Assembly: GCA_020636255.1 (NCBI GenBank)
Contig: JACJYE010000007.1
Span: 124,001-188,000 of the forward strand
Source of the DNA: Lewinellaceae bacterium
Lineage (GTDB): Bacteria; Bacteroidota; Bacteroidia; Chitinophagales; Saprospiraceae
Direction: 5' to 3'
DNA length: 64,000 nt
In this document: piece by piece, positions 53,157-60,667 of the stretch
How positions within the stretch are numbered: the stretch's first letter is position 1
Layout of the letters: each line of letters starts with the position of its first letter
Notes under the pieces: model-generated
Told to the model about the DNA's origin: nothing
What the model saw: only the letters and a program-made list of their open reading frames with translations
Databases searched by the model: none
Translations under genes and position numbers: made by a program

Positions 53157-53798
53157 TTATTCCTCTGCTTCTATTGCTTCGAATAGATCGTCTAATTCGT
53201 CGAATGACTTAAAGCCGACCTTTTCTTCGTCGCCGCCCTGCAGGCTAATACCGTAGGGCGCCACCTCTTCCAATAAGCTGGCGGCCTCCCCGGGGGCCAG
53301 CCCTATGCTCAGCAGAATATGGTATTCGCGGCACAATAAGCGCAACCGTTCTCTTTCCGCCGGCAGCAGCTCACTCCAGCGCATGCCGTTTTTGTCGAAG
53401 TTGAGCAGGAAGATATCGACGGAGGCCTTACCTCTGGCCATCTGTTCAGCCGCCGCATCCAGCCCGGCCACCGACTCCAGGACGAGTTCCTGGATGACCG
53501 GCACGCCCAGGCCCAGTGAATCCAGGGCGGAGAGGTCGGTGAACATGCCCACCTGAACAGCATCCAGGGCTAGCAGTTCTGCCGCAGCCCGGATCTCTTC
53601 GGGAGCCTGCATATTGAATTCACCGACGGCCTTTACGCCATCCACCCATTCGCGGATCGCTTTCATCAGCTGGGGCTGGATGTACCTGTCGGAGCCGGCA
53701 TCAAAATTGAAGCCAAGCCACGCCACCTCCCATGCGGCAAAATAGCGGGCATCGGTCAGGTTGGTCACCGAACTGGCCTTAACGTTAGTCTTGAGCAT
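53157..53798 (-). CDS. TrpF-like protein lacking both catalytic residues
   Basis: A 213-residue TIM-barrel protein related to phosphoribosylanthranilate isomerase. The start VKASSVTNLTDARYFAAWEV matches KICGITxxEDA of TrpF, but Ser9 replaces the catalytic Cys. In the strand reading VDIFLLNFDKNG, Asn133 stands where TrpF has the general-acid Asp (LLD). The phosphate-binding end GISLQGGDEEKVGFKSFDEL still resembles SSGVExxPGxKD. It is therefore probably not an active isomerase. No trp genes are nearby. The ATG at 53798 gives the TrpF-like start. It may be a binding or regulatory protein; I do not know its role. Confidence 0.7.
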   Translation of the reverse strand: MLKTNVKASSVTNLTDARYFAAWEVAWLGFNFDAGSDRYIQPQLMKAIREWVDGVKAVGEFNMQAPEEIRAAAELLALDAVQVGMFTDLSALDSLGLGVPVIQELVLESVAGLDAAAEQMARGKASVDIFLLNFDKNGMRWSELLPAERERLRLLCREYHILLSIGLAPGEAASLLEEVAPYGISLQGGDEEKVGFKSFDELDDLFEAIEAEE

Positions 53799-53860
53799 AA
53801 ACCAAGGGTTGGCTGTGTTATTCTGTTGAGCATGTGGTGGGAATGTGCCGGCGGATTTGT

Positions 53861-53868
53861 TAATTTTG
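53861..53868 (+). promoter_or_regulatory. putative promoter -7 element for the alkyltransferase-like gene
   Basis: TAATTTTG matches TAnnTTTG exactly, 40 bases before the ATG at 53909. Confidence 0.4.
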
Positions 53869-53908
53869 AAAGCGCCGCCCATTCCGGCCCCGCAAAACTA
53901 AGCAATAA

Positions 53909-54253
53909 ATGAAGCAACCGACCTATTACGAGCTGGTTTATGCCGTCGTTCGCCATATCCCCCGCGGGCGGGTTAGCACCTACGGCGCTATAGCCGATTT
54001 CCTGGCCCTGGGCTCCGCACGTATGGTAGGTTGGGCCCTGAACAAGAGCTACGCTTCCGACGGCGTGCCCGCCCACCGGGTGGTCAACCGCAAAGGAGAG
54101 CTGAGCGGCCGCAACCACTGGCCATCACCCGCCATGATGCAGGAAATGCTGGAGCAGGAAGGCGTAGTTGTGGAAGATCACTGCGTCAGGGATTTCGAGC
54201 GCCTGTTCTGGCACCCTTCCGCATTAGGGGAGGATTTTGAGGTGCCTGTCTGA
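53909..54253 (+). CDS. alkyltransferase-like protein (MGMT family without the acceptor cysteine)
   Basis: A 114-residue protein consisting of the DNA-binding half of O6-methylguanine-DNA methyltransferase. The motif is PAHRVV at residues 54-59, with Ala55 in place of the methyl-accepting Cys of PCHRV, and RVSTYGAIADFLALG supplies the helix-turn-helix. Known alkyltransferase-like proteins bind O6-alkylguanine, bend and flip it, and hand it to nucleotide excision repair. The size matches that family, not a truncated MGMT. It sits near recA but is not in its operon. Confidence 0.92.
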   Translation: MKQPTYYELVYAVVRHIPRGRVSTYGAIADFLALGSARMVGWALNKSYASDGVPAHRVVNRKGELSGRNHWPSPAMMQEMLEQEGVVVEDHCVRDFERLFWHPSALGEDFEVPV

Positions 54254-54357
54254 ATCGCGAAAAAAGTACAGAAAAGGGGCAATATTAATTTTTGCTTTCG
54301 AGTTTTATAGATGATTCGACACAAGGCAATCGAAATTCTTTTACCAAAACCTACTGT

Positions 54358-54594
54358 ATGAAGCAAAAGTTTACACCAGACGTTCTTATCAAGTACCTTT
54401 ACAGCGAAACCACCGCTACTGAAAGGCTCGAGATCGATGAAGCGCTGTTCGAAGACGTGGCGTTGAGGGAAGAATACGAAGGGTTGCTCCAGGCTTATCA
54501 CCAACTGCCGAAAGTTACTTTTTCGCCTTCCCGCTCCACTGTTCAGGGCATCCTGAAGTACAGCGAGCGCACTGCTCTCGAAAAACAGGCCTGA
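54358..54594 (+). CDS. small conserved Bacteroidota protein
   Basis: A 78-residue acidic protein starting MKQKFTPDVLIKYLYSETTA and ending in a short segment PKVTFSPSRSTVQGILKYSE. I recognise this pattern as a small family repeatedly found in Bacteroidota, sometimes described as anti-sigma-factor-like because its start resembles zinc-finger anti-sigma N-termini, but the zinc ligands are missing. The function is unknown. The ATG at 54358 is preferred over the in-frame Met at 54292. A strong terminator follows after 20 bases. Confidence 0.7.
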   Translation: MKQKFTPDVLIKYLYSETTATERLEIDEALFEDVALREEYEGLLQAYHQLPKVTFSPSRSTVQGILKYSERTALEKQA

Positions 54595-54614
54595 GTAGCC
54601 ATTTTCGTTTGTAA

Positions 54615-54650
54615 AAAGCCCTTGGCAGGCCATTCTGCCAAGGGCTTTCT
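54615..54650 (+). terminator. intrinsic terminator before recA
   Basis: A perfect 14-bp stem (AAAGCCCTTGGCAG at 54615-54628 with CTGCCAAGGGCTTT at 54635-54648) around a six-base loop, followed by a short CTCG stretch; the T residues are partly inside the stem. Confidence 0.7.
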
Positions 54651-54721
54651 CGTTTCCACCAGGTTGGTATGGGTAAAAATGGGTAATTTTCAGTAATTGT
54701 GGGAAAAATTGGGAAAATTGC

Positions 54722-54749
54722 GGCACTTTGTTTGTAAGTGCCAAACAAA
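54722..54749. promoter_or_regulatory. recA: two interlocking inverted repeats upstream of recA
   Basis: GGCACTT (54722-54728) pairs with AAGTGCC (54736-54742), and TTTGTTTG (54727-54734) pairs with CAAACAAA (54742-54749); each pair is perfect and has a seven-base centre. They overlap the TTTG (54731-54734) that lies 20 bases before TATTTTTA (54755-54762), so a bound repressor would block the promoter. Such a site is what a damage-responsive operator of recA would look like, but the regulator is unknown. Confidence 0.55.
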
Positions 54750-54762
54750 ACATTTATTTTTA
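54731..54762 (+). promoter_or_regulatory. recA: recA promoter
   Basis: TTTG at 54731-54734, a 20-base spacer and TATTTTTA at 54755-54762 (one base from TAnnTTTG). The leader would be about 35 nt. Confidence 0.55.
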
Positions 54763-54801
54763 CAGGGTATTGAAACAAAAAGTTGAACAAACATTAGCTC
54801 A

Positions 54802-55902
54802 ATGTCCAATATCAACCAACAAGACCAGGACCGGGAAGCAAAACTCAAAGCGCTGCAGCTGACGGTTGACCGGTTGGAAAAGACTTATGGAAAGGGAACG
54901 ATCATGCGGCTTGGCGACCAGAACATCATAGAGGTCGACAATATCCCCAGTGGCTCTTTGGGGCTCGATATCGCTTTGGGGGTAAATGGTTTCCCCAAAG
55001 GCAGGGTCGTAGAGATCTACGGGCCGGAATCTTCCGGTAAAACGACGCTGGCCATCCACGCTATTGCAGAGAGCCAGAAACAGGGGGGCATCGCCGCCTT
55101 CATCGACGCAGAACACGCCTTCGACCGCAGCTATGCCAAAGCATTGGGCGTAGATACTGAAAACCTGCTTATTTCCCAACCCGACAACGGCGAGCAGGCC
55201 CTGGAAATAGCCGAGAACCTCATCCGCTCAGGTGCTATCGACATAATCGTCATCGACTCCGTGGCGGCCCTCGTGCCCCGCAGTGAGATCGAAGGGGAGA
55301 TGGGCGATTCCAAGATGGGCCTTCAGGCGCGGCTCATGTCCCAGGCCATGCGTAAACTCACGGCTACCATCGGCCGCACGGGCTGCTGCTGCATATTCAT
55401 CAACCAGCTTCGGGAGAAGATCGGCGTTATGTTCGGCAACCCCGAAACGACTACCGGTGGCAACGCCCTTAAGTTTTACGCTTCCATACGATTGGATATC
55501 CGCCGCGCAGGCACCGCCCTCAAAGACAAAGAAGGGAATGTGATCGGCAACCAGGTCAAGGTCAAAGTGGTGAAAAACAAACTGGCGCCGCCATTCCGCA
55601 TCGCCACTTTCGATATCATGTTCGGCGAAGGCATCTCAAAAACCGGTGAGATCGTGGACCTCGGCTCTGAACATGACATTATTCAAAAGAGCGGGGCATG
55701 GTACAGCTATGACGGCGCCAAGATCGCCCAGGGCCGCGATGCCGCCAAACAATTCCTCATGGATAACCCGGAGGTGGCCGCTGAGATCGAACGCAAGGTC
55801 AAAGCCAAGATAATGGGGCTGCCGGAAGAAACCGAAGCCCAGAAGAACGGACAGAAGGAAAAGGGCAAAAAGGCGGAGAAAACGGAAACGGAAGAAGCCT
55901 GA
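54802..55902 (+). CDS. recA: recombinase RecA
   Basis: A 366-residue ATPase that forms filaments on single-stranded DNA for homologous recombination and repair. The Walker A motif GPESSGKTTL is at residues 74-83, Walker B-type DIIVIDSVAALVP follows, and the L2 loop has the conserved GNPETTTGGNALKFYAS. The C-terminus is a charged, Lys/Glu-rich tail. The start MSNINQQDQDREAK is typical of Bacteroidota RecA. The upstream region carries a promoter with two interlocking inverted repeats. A terminator follows. Confidence 0.98.
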   Translation: MSNINQQDQDREAKLKALQLTVDRLEKTYGKGTIMRLGDQNIIEVDNIPSGSLGLDIALGVNGFPKGRVVEIYGPESSGKTTLAIHAIAESQKQGGIAAFIDAEHAFDRSYAKALGVDTENLLISQPDNGEQALEIAENLIRSGAIDIIVIDSVAALVPRSEIEGEMGDSKMGLQARLMSQAMRKLTATIGRTGCCCIFINQLREKIGVMFGNPETTTGGNALKFYASIRLDIRRAGTALKDKEGNVIGNQVKVKVVKNKLAPPFRIATFDIMFGEGISKTGEIVDLGSEHDIIQKSGAWYSYDGAKIAQGRDAAKQFLMDNPEVAAEIERKVKAKIMGLPEETEAQKNGQKEKGKKAEKTETEEA

Positions 55903-55985
55903 TGGCCTTCCCGGCCTGCGGCCTGCCTGCCTGACGCCTGACAGCAAAGTACGCCCGCCCGGCCACTGAATAAGAAGCGATAGAC

Positions 55986-56030
55986 AGAAGCCGCTTCGGC
56001 GTATCAGCCGCAAGCGGCTTCTGCCGTTTT
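55986..56030 (+). terminator. hairpin terminator after recA
   Basis: AGAAGCCGCTT (55986-55996) pairs perfectly with AAGCGGCTTCT (56012-56022), and GCCGTTTT follows. The T-tract is short, so efficiency is uncertain. Confidence 0.5.
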
Positions 56031-56092
56031 ACGGGGGCTCTTGCTCCATGAGTGAGCCCTGCGTCCCAGGCCCTGATAGACGAGGGCTTTAT

Positions 56093-56695
56093 CTACTGCT
56101 GGCCGGCCCACTTAAAGGTCTCGATCATCTTCATAATGTCCGCCTCCAGGAATTTATAGATAGGGGCCAGAGAATCGGGGCGGGCCTGGGTATTGAAATA
56201 CAGAGACGCCCGCAGGAAATGGTGGGTGCTATCGGTGAGGTAGAACTGGAGCGGAGAAGCCGCCGGCCCGCTGATGATGAAGGCAAAACCGCTGACGGAG
56301 CCTTCCCGCTCGATCCGCATCTCGTCGATATAGTTGGCTTTCTTATTGTGCCAGTCGGCCATTTCGAAAGCATCGCTTTTCAGCTTTTCAAAATCCTGGG
56401 CGCTGCCAATAGGGTAGTAGCTGCAATAGAGGCGGCTGTCGAAATCGGGAAAATAAAGGTCGAACCAACAGGGGTTGGCCGGTTTTTTATCGAAATACTC
56501 TGTATCCTGGACGATTTCTGCGTAGGTGGGGTATTCGAAGGTGAAATGGCAATAATCCTCATCAAACTGCTGATAGGCCTTTTCGGGATAGCCGACCCGG
56601 GGATAGGCCCTGGGTTTCGGGCTGAAAGCGGTATCGCCGCCACAGGACTGGAGTATGAGGATAATGGCCAGAAAGGGCGCCCCTTTAAATGTCAT
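56093..56695 (-). CDS. gldD: gliding motility lipoprotein GldD
   Basis: A 200-residue lipoprotein. The lipobox ILQSC places the lipidated cysteine at residue 18. The GldD hallmarks KPRAYPRVGYPEKAYQQF, CHFTFEYPTYA and PCWFDLYFPDF are present, with paired cysteines. GldD is required for gliding and for type IX secretion in Flavobacterium and is associated with the Gld machinery in the cell envelope. It follows gldE after three bases in the conserved mutY-ssb-gldE-gldD order. Confidence 0.96.
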   Translation of the reverse strand: MTFKGAPFLAIILILQSCGGDTAFSPKPRAYPRVGYPEKAYQQFDEDYCHFTFEYPTYAEIVQDTEYFDKKPANPCWFDLYFPDFDSRLYCSYYPIGSAQDFEKLKSDAFEMADWHNKKANYIDEMRIEREGSVSGFAFIISGPAASPLQFYLTDSTHHFLRASLYFNTQARPDSLAPIYKFLEADIMKMIETFKWAGQQ

Positions 56696-56698
56696 GGC

Positions 56699-58192
56699 TC
56701 AGGCTTTTGGTAAGGTAAAAAGGATCTGTTCAATACGCCGCTTATTCACGGATATGATCTTAAAGGTAAAATCCTTGTACAGGAATTCTTCATCGGGTTT
56801 GGGCATAATGCCCGTGATCTCAAGGATGAGCCCGGCCAGAGAATCTGCTTCGCCCTTGATATCATTGAAGGTGCTGGTGTCGATACCGACGATCCGGCAG
56901 ACGTCGTTGAGCAGTGTTTTCCCTTCGAACAGGTAGTTGAAATCGTCGATCTTTTTAAAGACCACTTCCACCTCATCGTCAAATTCATCCCTGATCTCTC
57001 CGATCACTTCTTCCATGATATCTTCCAGGGTGACGATGCCCGAGCTGCCGCCGTACTCATCCACTACTACGGCCATGTGCAGGTGCTGCTGCTGGAATTC
57101 TTTCAACAGGTCCTGTATCTTTTTGGCTTCCGGCACATAGTACACATCCGTCCGGATGAGGCTTTGCCATTCAAACCCCCGGCCTTCATTCAGGTGGCCG
57201 AGCAGGTCCTTGGCGTACAGGATGCCGGTGACGTTGTCGAAGTCGTTATCATAGACCGGGATACGTGAGTAGCCCGACTCCCGGATAACGGACAACACAT
57301 CGTGGTAATCGATGCGAAAATCGACGGCGACCACATCTACCCGGGAGCGCATGATCTGTTTGACGGTGACATCCCCGAATTTGACGATGCTCTTGAGGAT
57401 ATCGACCTCCTGCCCTGCGTCCTGCTCCTGGCTGACCGTCAGCTCGATAGCTTCATCTATATCTTCCCGGCTGGCCATTGAAGAAATGGAATTTGAACGG
57501 GCAAGCCTTCTTTCGATCACCCTTGTGGAGTTGACCAGGGCTGCACTAAAAGGGGTGAACAGGCCCTGCAGGAAGGTCAGCGGCCCGGCCATCATGCGGG
57601 CCAGTTGCAGGTTATTGATCTTGGCATAGACCTTCGGAGCGACTTCGCCGAAAAGCACCAGCAGGAAGGTGACGCCGACCACGGTAATAAGAAAGCCAAC
57701 GATATCCGCCCACCTTTGTACCCTAACCGGGTCCGGCTCGCCCAGCATGCTGAGCAGGCCTGTAGCAATGCGGTTGAAGGTATCGGGAGGCAGGGCATTC
57801 ATCAACATGAATTCCGATAGGATGACGATGGCGATATTGATGAAATTGTTGCTAATGAGTATGGTAGCCAACAGCTTCCGGGGCTTATCCTTGAGTGCCA
57901 GTATGCGCTTGCTCGTTTTCCCGTTCTCCTGTTCCAGTTTTTCGAATTCGTTGGCCGTAAGGGAGAAGAAGGCCACTTCGGAGCCGGACACCAGGGCGGA
58001 TCCGGCCAGGAGCAAAAGTATGGACAGCACGCCGAGGGAGATGCCCAAAGAAGAGACAAGCAGCAGGAATAGCAATGGAAAAAAGCTGTAAAGCCGACTG
58101 TCAGGTTCTGGTTCCAAAGAATGACAATGTTGGTTATCAAAGTCAGCTGCGTGGCATTGGTTACATACGCCCGGCTGGTATATCCCCGGCAT
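56699..58192 (-). CDS. gldE: gliding motility-associated CNNM/CBS protein GldE
   Basis: A 497-residue inner-membrane protein with a CNNM domain (four hydrophobic helices, residues about 40-215, with SGSEVAFFSLTANE), two CBS domains (about 270-390, VDVVAVDFRIDYH and MAVVVDEYGGSSGIVTLED) and a CorC_HlyC domain at the end. GldE partners GldD in gliding and T9SS function. An in-frame TTG at 58117, opening LEPEPDSRLYSFF, fits the family N-terminus better than the ATG at 58192. I list the longer form because the ATG is only 17 bases from the ssb stop. Confidence 0.92.
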   Translation of the reverse strand: MPGIYQPGVCNQCHAADFDNQHCHSLEPEPDSRLYSFFPLLFLLLVSSLGISLGVLSILLLLAGSALVSGSEVAFFSLTANEFEKLEQENGKTSKRILALKDKPRKLLATILISNNFINIAIVILSEFMLMNALPPDTFNRIATGLLSMLGEPDPVRVQRWADIVGFLITVVGVTFLLVLFGEVAPKVYAKINNLQLARMMAGPLTFLQGLFTPFSAALVNSTRVIERRLARSNSISSMASREDIDEAIELTVSQEQDAGQEVDILKSIVKFGDVTVKQIMRSRVDVVAVDFRIDYHDVLSVIRESGYSRIPVYDNDFDNVTGILYAKDLLGHLNEGRGFEWQSLIRTDVYYVPEAKKIQDLLKEFQQQHLHMAVVVDEYGGSSGIVTLEDIMEEVIGEIRDEFDDEVEVVFKKIDDFNYLFEGKTLLNDVCRIVGIDTSTFNDIKGEADSLAGLILEITGIMPKPDEEFLYKDFTFKIISVNKRRIEQILFTLPKA

Positions 58193-58209
58193 CCCCCGGG
58201 AGGGCTTTT

Positions 58210-58671
58210 TTAGAACGGCAGGTCGTCATCGGCCTCATTAGGTGCTTCTTCCGGCATAGGGGAGGAGGAATGGGTCGGGGCGGCAGTCATTTCATCTTCC
58301 GGCGAAGGGAAATACCCGCCTGTGTCTGCGCCATCCCGTTTGCCGCCACCGCTACTGATGATGCGGAAATAACTCGCGACCACCTCTGTCGTGCGCCGGT
58401 TATTGCCATCCTGGTCCTGCCAGGTGCGGTGCGTCAGTTTTCCCTCAACATAAACGGCCATGCCTTTTTTCAGTGTGCTTTCGGCGCGTTCGGCCAGGGT
58501 ACGCCAAACGACGATATCGTGCCATTCGGTCTGGGTTTGCCAGGCCCCGTTCTTATCCTTGTAGTTTTCATTGGTGGCGATGGGGAATTTGGCTACAACG
58601 GCGCCATTTTCCAGGCGGCGCACTTCGGGGTCTCGCCCCAGGTTGCCAATAAGTATTACGCGGTTGACCAT
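58210..58671 (-). CDS. ssb: single-stranded DNA-binding protein
   Basis: A 153-residue protein with an N-terminal OB fold (VNRVILIGNLGRDPEVRRLE, then AVYVEGKLTHRTWQDQDG) and the acidic C-terminal tip DDDLPF that recruits partner proteins at replication forks. It tetramerises on single-stranded DNA. It lies between mutY and gldE as in other Bacteroidota. The spacer to mutY carries a long palindromic element (58736-58823) that could affect expression of both. Confidence 0.97.
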   Translation of the reverse strand: MVNRVILIGNLGRDPEVRRLENGAVVAKFPIATNENYKDKNGAWQTQTEWHDIVVWRTLAERAESTLKKGMAVYVEGKLTHRTWQDQDGNNRRTTEVVASYFRIISSGGGKRDGADTGGYFPSPEDEMTAAPTHSSSPMPEEAPNEADDDLPF

Positions 58672-58688
58672 TTAAAATGTAATGAGGT

Positions 58689-58710
58689 TTTGAGCTTGTT
58701 TAAAAATGCG
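58689..58710 (+). repeat. copy of the dispersed GAGCTTGTTT motif
   Basis: TTTTGAGCTTGTTTAAAAAT begins at 58689 (then GC), related to the TTTAGAGCTTGTTTGG copy at 9995 and to TTAGAGCTTGTTTGGA at 14055. All three lie in intergenic DNA next to other repeat motifs. Confidence 0.5.
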
Positions 58711-58735
58711 CCGGGTTTTCCGGCTAAAGAACAAT

Positions 58736-58823
58736 CAAAAAACAAGTTCGGCGATTTTGCGATATGGCTTGTCTTCCAGCCTGCGCCACATCGCAAAATC
58801 TCCATTGGAGAACTTATTTTTTG
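58736..58823. repeat. 88-bp nested palindromic element between ssb and mutY
   Basis: The outer arms CAAAAAACAAGTTC (58736-58749) and GAACTTATTTTTTG (58810-58823) match in 13 of 14 positions. The inner arms GATTTTGCGATATGGC (58753-58768) and GCCACATCGCAAAATC (58785-58800) match in 15 of 16. A 16-base loop lies between them. The right edge extends into a 21-mer (58814-58834) shared with 10060-10080. This is the size and shape of a REP- or MITE-like element. It carries no gene. Confidence 0.75.
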
Positions 58824-58830
58824 AGCACTA

Positions 58831-59922
58831 CTAAAGTAGTTTTAAATATAGTGAATTATCGTTTAAGTACCAATCGATTATCCGGGGGAATGCAAATTTA
58901 CTCAAGTTTTCCCTTTTCACGGCGATAAGCCCTTCAGAATTGAAAGGTGTTTCATCAGCGAGCTCGATTTCCCAGAAAGAGGCCTGTATTTTCTGGTGGG
59001 TCAGTAGTTGGAGGAAAGGGCGGGAGGCCCTGATATTCTGTGCCTGCTCCTGCCCCATGCGCTGTTGCCAGCAGCCGCTGTTCTGTATTTCGCCCACGCC
59101 CTGTGCGGGGTGGCCGAGTTCAAGCAGCGGGAAATCGTAGAGGTTGCGCCAGATATCCTTTTCCGTCCGCTTTCGGATCCAGGCCTGCCCTTGCCGGTTG
59201 AAGATGAGGTAATGGAAAAAGCGCGTCTTTTTCTCCGGTTTTTTTTCTTTGCGGGGCAATTCCGCCACCCTATCCTGTTGGAAAGCCCGGCAAGCCTGTT
59301 GGAGGGGGCAATCCCGGCATAAAGGGGCCCTGGGCGTGCAGTGGGTAGCGCCAAAGTCCATCATGGCCTGGTTGTGGCGCCCGGGCGCTGTCTGGCTGAG
59401 CAGGGCCTGCGCCAGCGCTGCAAACTGCTTTTTACCGGCCCCGCTGTCGACAGGGCTGTCGATACCAAAAAAGCGGGCAAGCACTCTCGACACATTGCCG
59501 TCGACTACTGCATAGGGCAGGCCATACGCAAAAGAGGCGATGGCCGCGGCCGTGTAGGGGCCAACGCCTTTCAACTGCCGGATACCTTCGTAAGTATCGG
59601 GGAAGCGGCCCTCCAGTTCGTTGGCAACATACTTTGCTGCCTGATGCAGGTTGCGGGCACGGGAGTAATAGCCCAGCCCTTCCCACAATTTCATCAGCTC
59701 ATCTTCAGGTGCATTGGCCAGGCTCCGGATATCGGGATACTGCGCCCGGAAGCGCTCGAAATAGGGAAGCCCCTGTTCAACCCGGGTTTGCTGCAGGATG
59801 ACCTCTGAAAGCCAGATCAGATAGGGGTCTTTTTCTCCCTTCCACGGCATTGGCCGGTGGCTACTGGCGAACCACTCCATCAGTTTCCGGCGAAAAAGAT
59901 CGTATAAGGCCTCTTCCTTCAT
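58831..59922 (-). CDS. mutY: A/G-specific adenine glycosylase
   Basis: A 363-residue base-excision repair enzyme that removes adenine opposite 8-oxoguanine. The catalytic Glu lies in SEVILQQTRVEQG, the helix-hairpin-helix is LKGVGPYTAAAIASFAYGLP with the following VDGNVSRVLARFF Asp, and the [4Fe-4S] cluster motif C-x6-C-x2-C-x5-C is CTPRAPLCRDCPLQQAC. A C-terminal NUDIX-like MutT domain recognises 8-oxoG. The ATG at 59922 gives the usual start MKEEALYDLF. The stop codon lies inside a dispersed repeat motif. Confidence 0.95.
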   Translation of the reverse strand: MKEEALYDLFRRKLMEWFASSHRPMPWKGEKDPYLIWLSEVILQQTRVEQGLPYFERFRAQYPDIRSLANAPEDELMKLWEGLGYYSRARNLHQAAKYVANELEGRFPDTYEGIRQLKGVGPYTAAAIASFAYGLPYAVVDGNVSRVLARFFGIDSPVDSGAGKKQFAALAQALLSQTAPGRHNQAMMDFGATHCTPRAPLCRDCPLQQACRAFQQDRVAELPRKEKKPEKKTRFFHYLIFNRQGQAWIRKRTEKDIWRNLYDFPLLELGHPAQGVGEIQNSGCWQQRMGQEQAQNIRASRPFLQLLTHQKIQASFWEIELADETPFNSEGLIAVKRENLSKFAFPRIIDWYLNDNSLYLKLL

Positions 59923-59969
59923 GCCGCAAAAGGTAGTTTTTTTCCAGAACAATGCCTTTATAAAAGAGG

Positions 59970-60004
59970 TGCGGCGGCGAAAACCCTGTCGTTTCGCCGC
60001 CGCA
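59970..60004. repeat. strong GC-rich inverted repeat after the sigma factor gene
   Basis: TGCGGCGGCGAAA (59970-59982) pairs perfectly over 13 bases with TTTCGCCGCCGCA (59992-60004) around a nine-base loop. On the minus strand a CTCTTTTAT stretch follows, so it may act as the terminator of the sigma factor gene. Confidence 0.6.
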
Positions 60005-60103
60005 ACATTAGTACTAGTTTGGAGGCCATTTTTTCGGTGATAGTGTTTTGCCAGTGCGGCCGGGCTTCCGGCCGCCTGGCTTATTTACAAAGGGAGCCCG
60101 TTT

Positions 60104-60667
60104 TTACCTTTCGGCCTTTTCCCGCAGTTCCGCCAGATTCCCGTACCGTTTGCCGATGAGTTCCTTCAGCTCCTTGCGGGCGAAGAATATCCTGCTTTTG
60201 ACCGTTCCGAGCGGAAGCTCCAGGTGTCCGGCGATCTCCTGGTACTTGAACCCGTGATAATGCATCAGGAATGGTATTTTAATGCTGTCGTCAAGCCCTT
60301 CGATCATCCTGGCCAGTTCTTTCATCATAATATTGGATTCTGCCCTGTTCGAGATAGTGACGCTACCGGAATTGAGGTAAAAAAGGTTGTCCGTGGAATC
60401 CATAATGGTATTCGCCTTGGCCTTTTTGCGGTAGTTATTGATGAAGATGTTCTTCATGATGGTAAAAACCCAGGCCTTAAAATTTGTTCCCGGGCGGAAT
60501 TTTTCCCGGTTGGTCAGGGCCCTGTATGCCGTTTCCTGGAACAGGTCGCGGGCATCCTCAACGTTCTTGGTCAGGTTGTATGCGAAAGAATGAAGAAGGC
60601 TGGACATCTGGTCGAATCGGCTGTCAAATTCGGTAGTAGACATGGCTGCTGGGTTTGCGTTTAACAA
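60104..60667 (-). CDS. ECF-type RNA polymerase sigma factor
   Basis: A 187-residue sigma-70 family protein with region 2 (DARDLFQETAYRALTNREKF) and region 4 (FLMHYHGFKYQEIAGHLELP and LGTVKSRIFFARKEL). Regions 1 and 3 are absent, as in extracytoplasmic-function sigma factors. No anti-sigma gene is next to it. The ATG at 60667 lies about 30 bases after an excellent promoter; the second Met at 60643 is an alternative start. A TTAAACAAAA box overlaps the promoter spacer, which suggests a regulated or autoregulated gene. Confidence 0.9.
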   Translation of the reverse strand: MLNANPAAMSTTEFDSRFDQMSSLLHSFAYNLTKNVEDARDLFQETAYRALTNREKFRPGTNFKAWVFTIMKNIFINNYRKKAKANTIMDSTDNLFYLNSGSVTISNRAESNIMMKELARMIEGLDDSIKIPFLMHYHGFKYQEIAGHLELPLGTVKSRIFFARKELKELIGKRYGNLAELREKAER

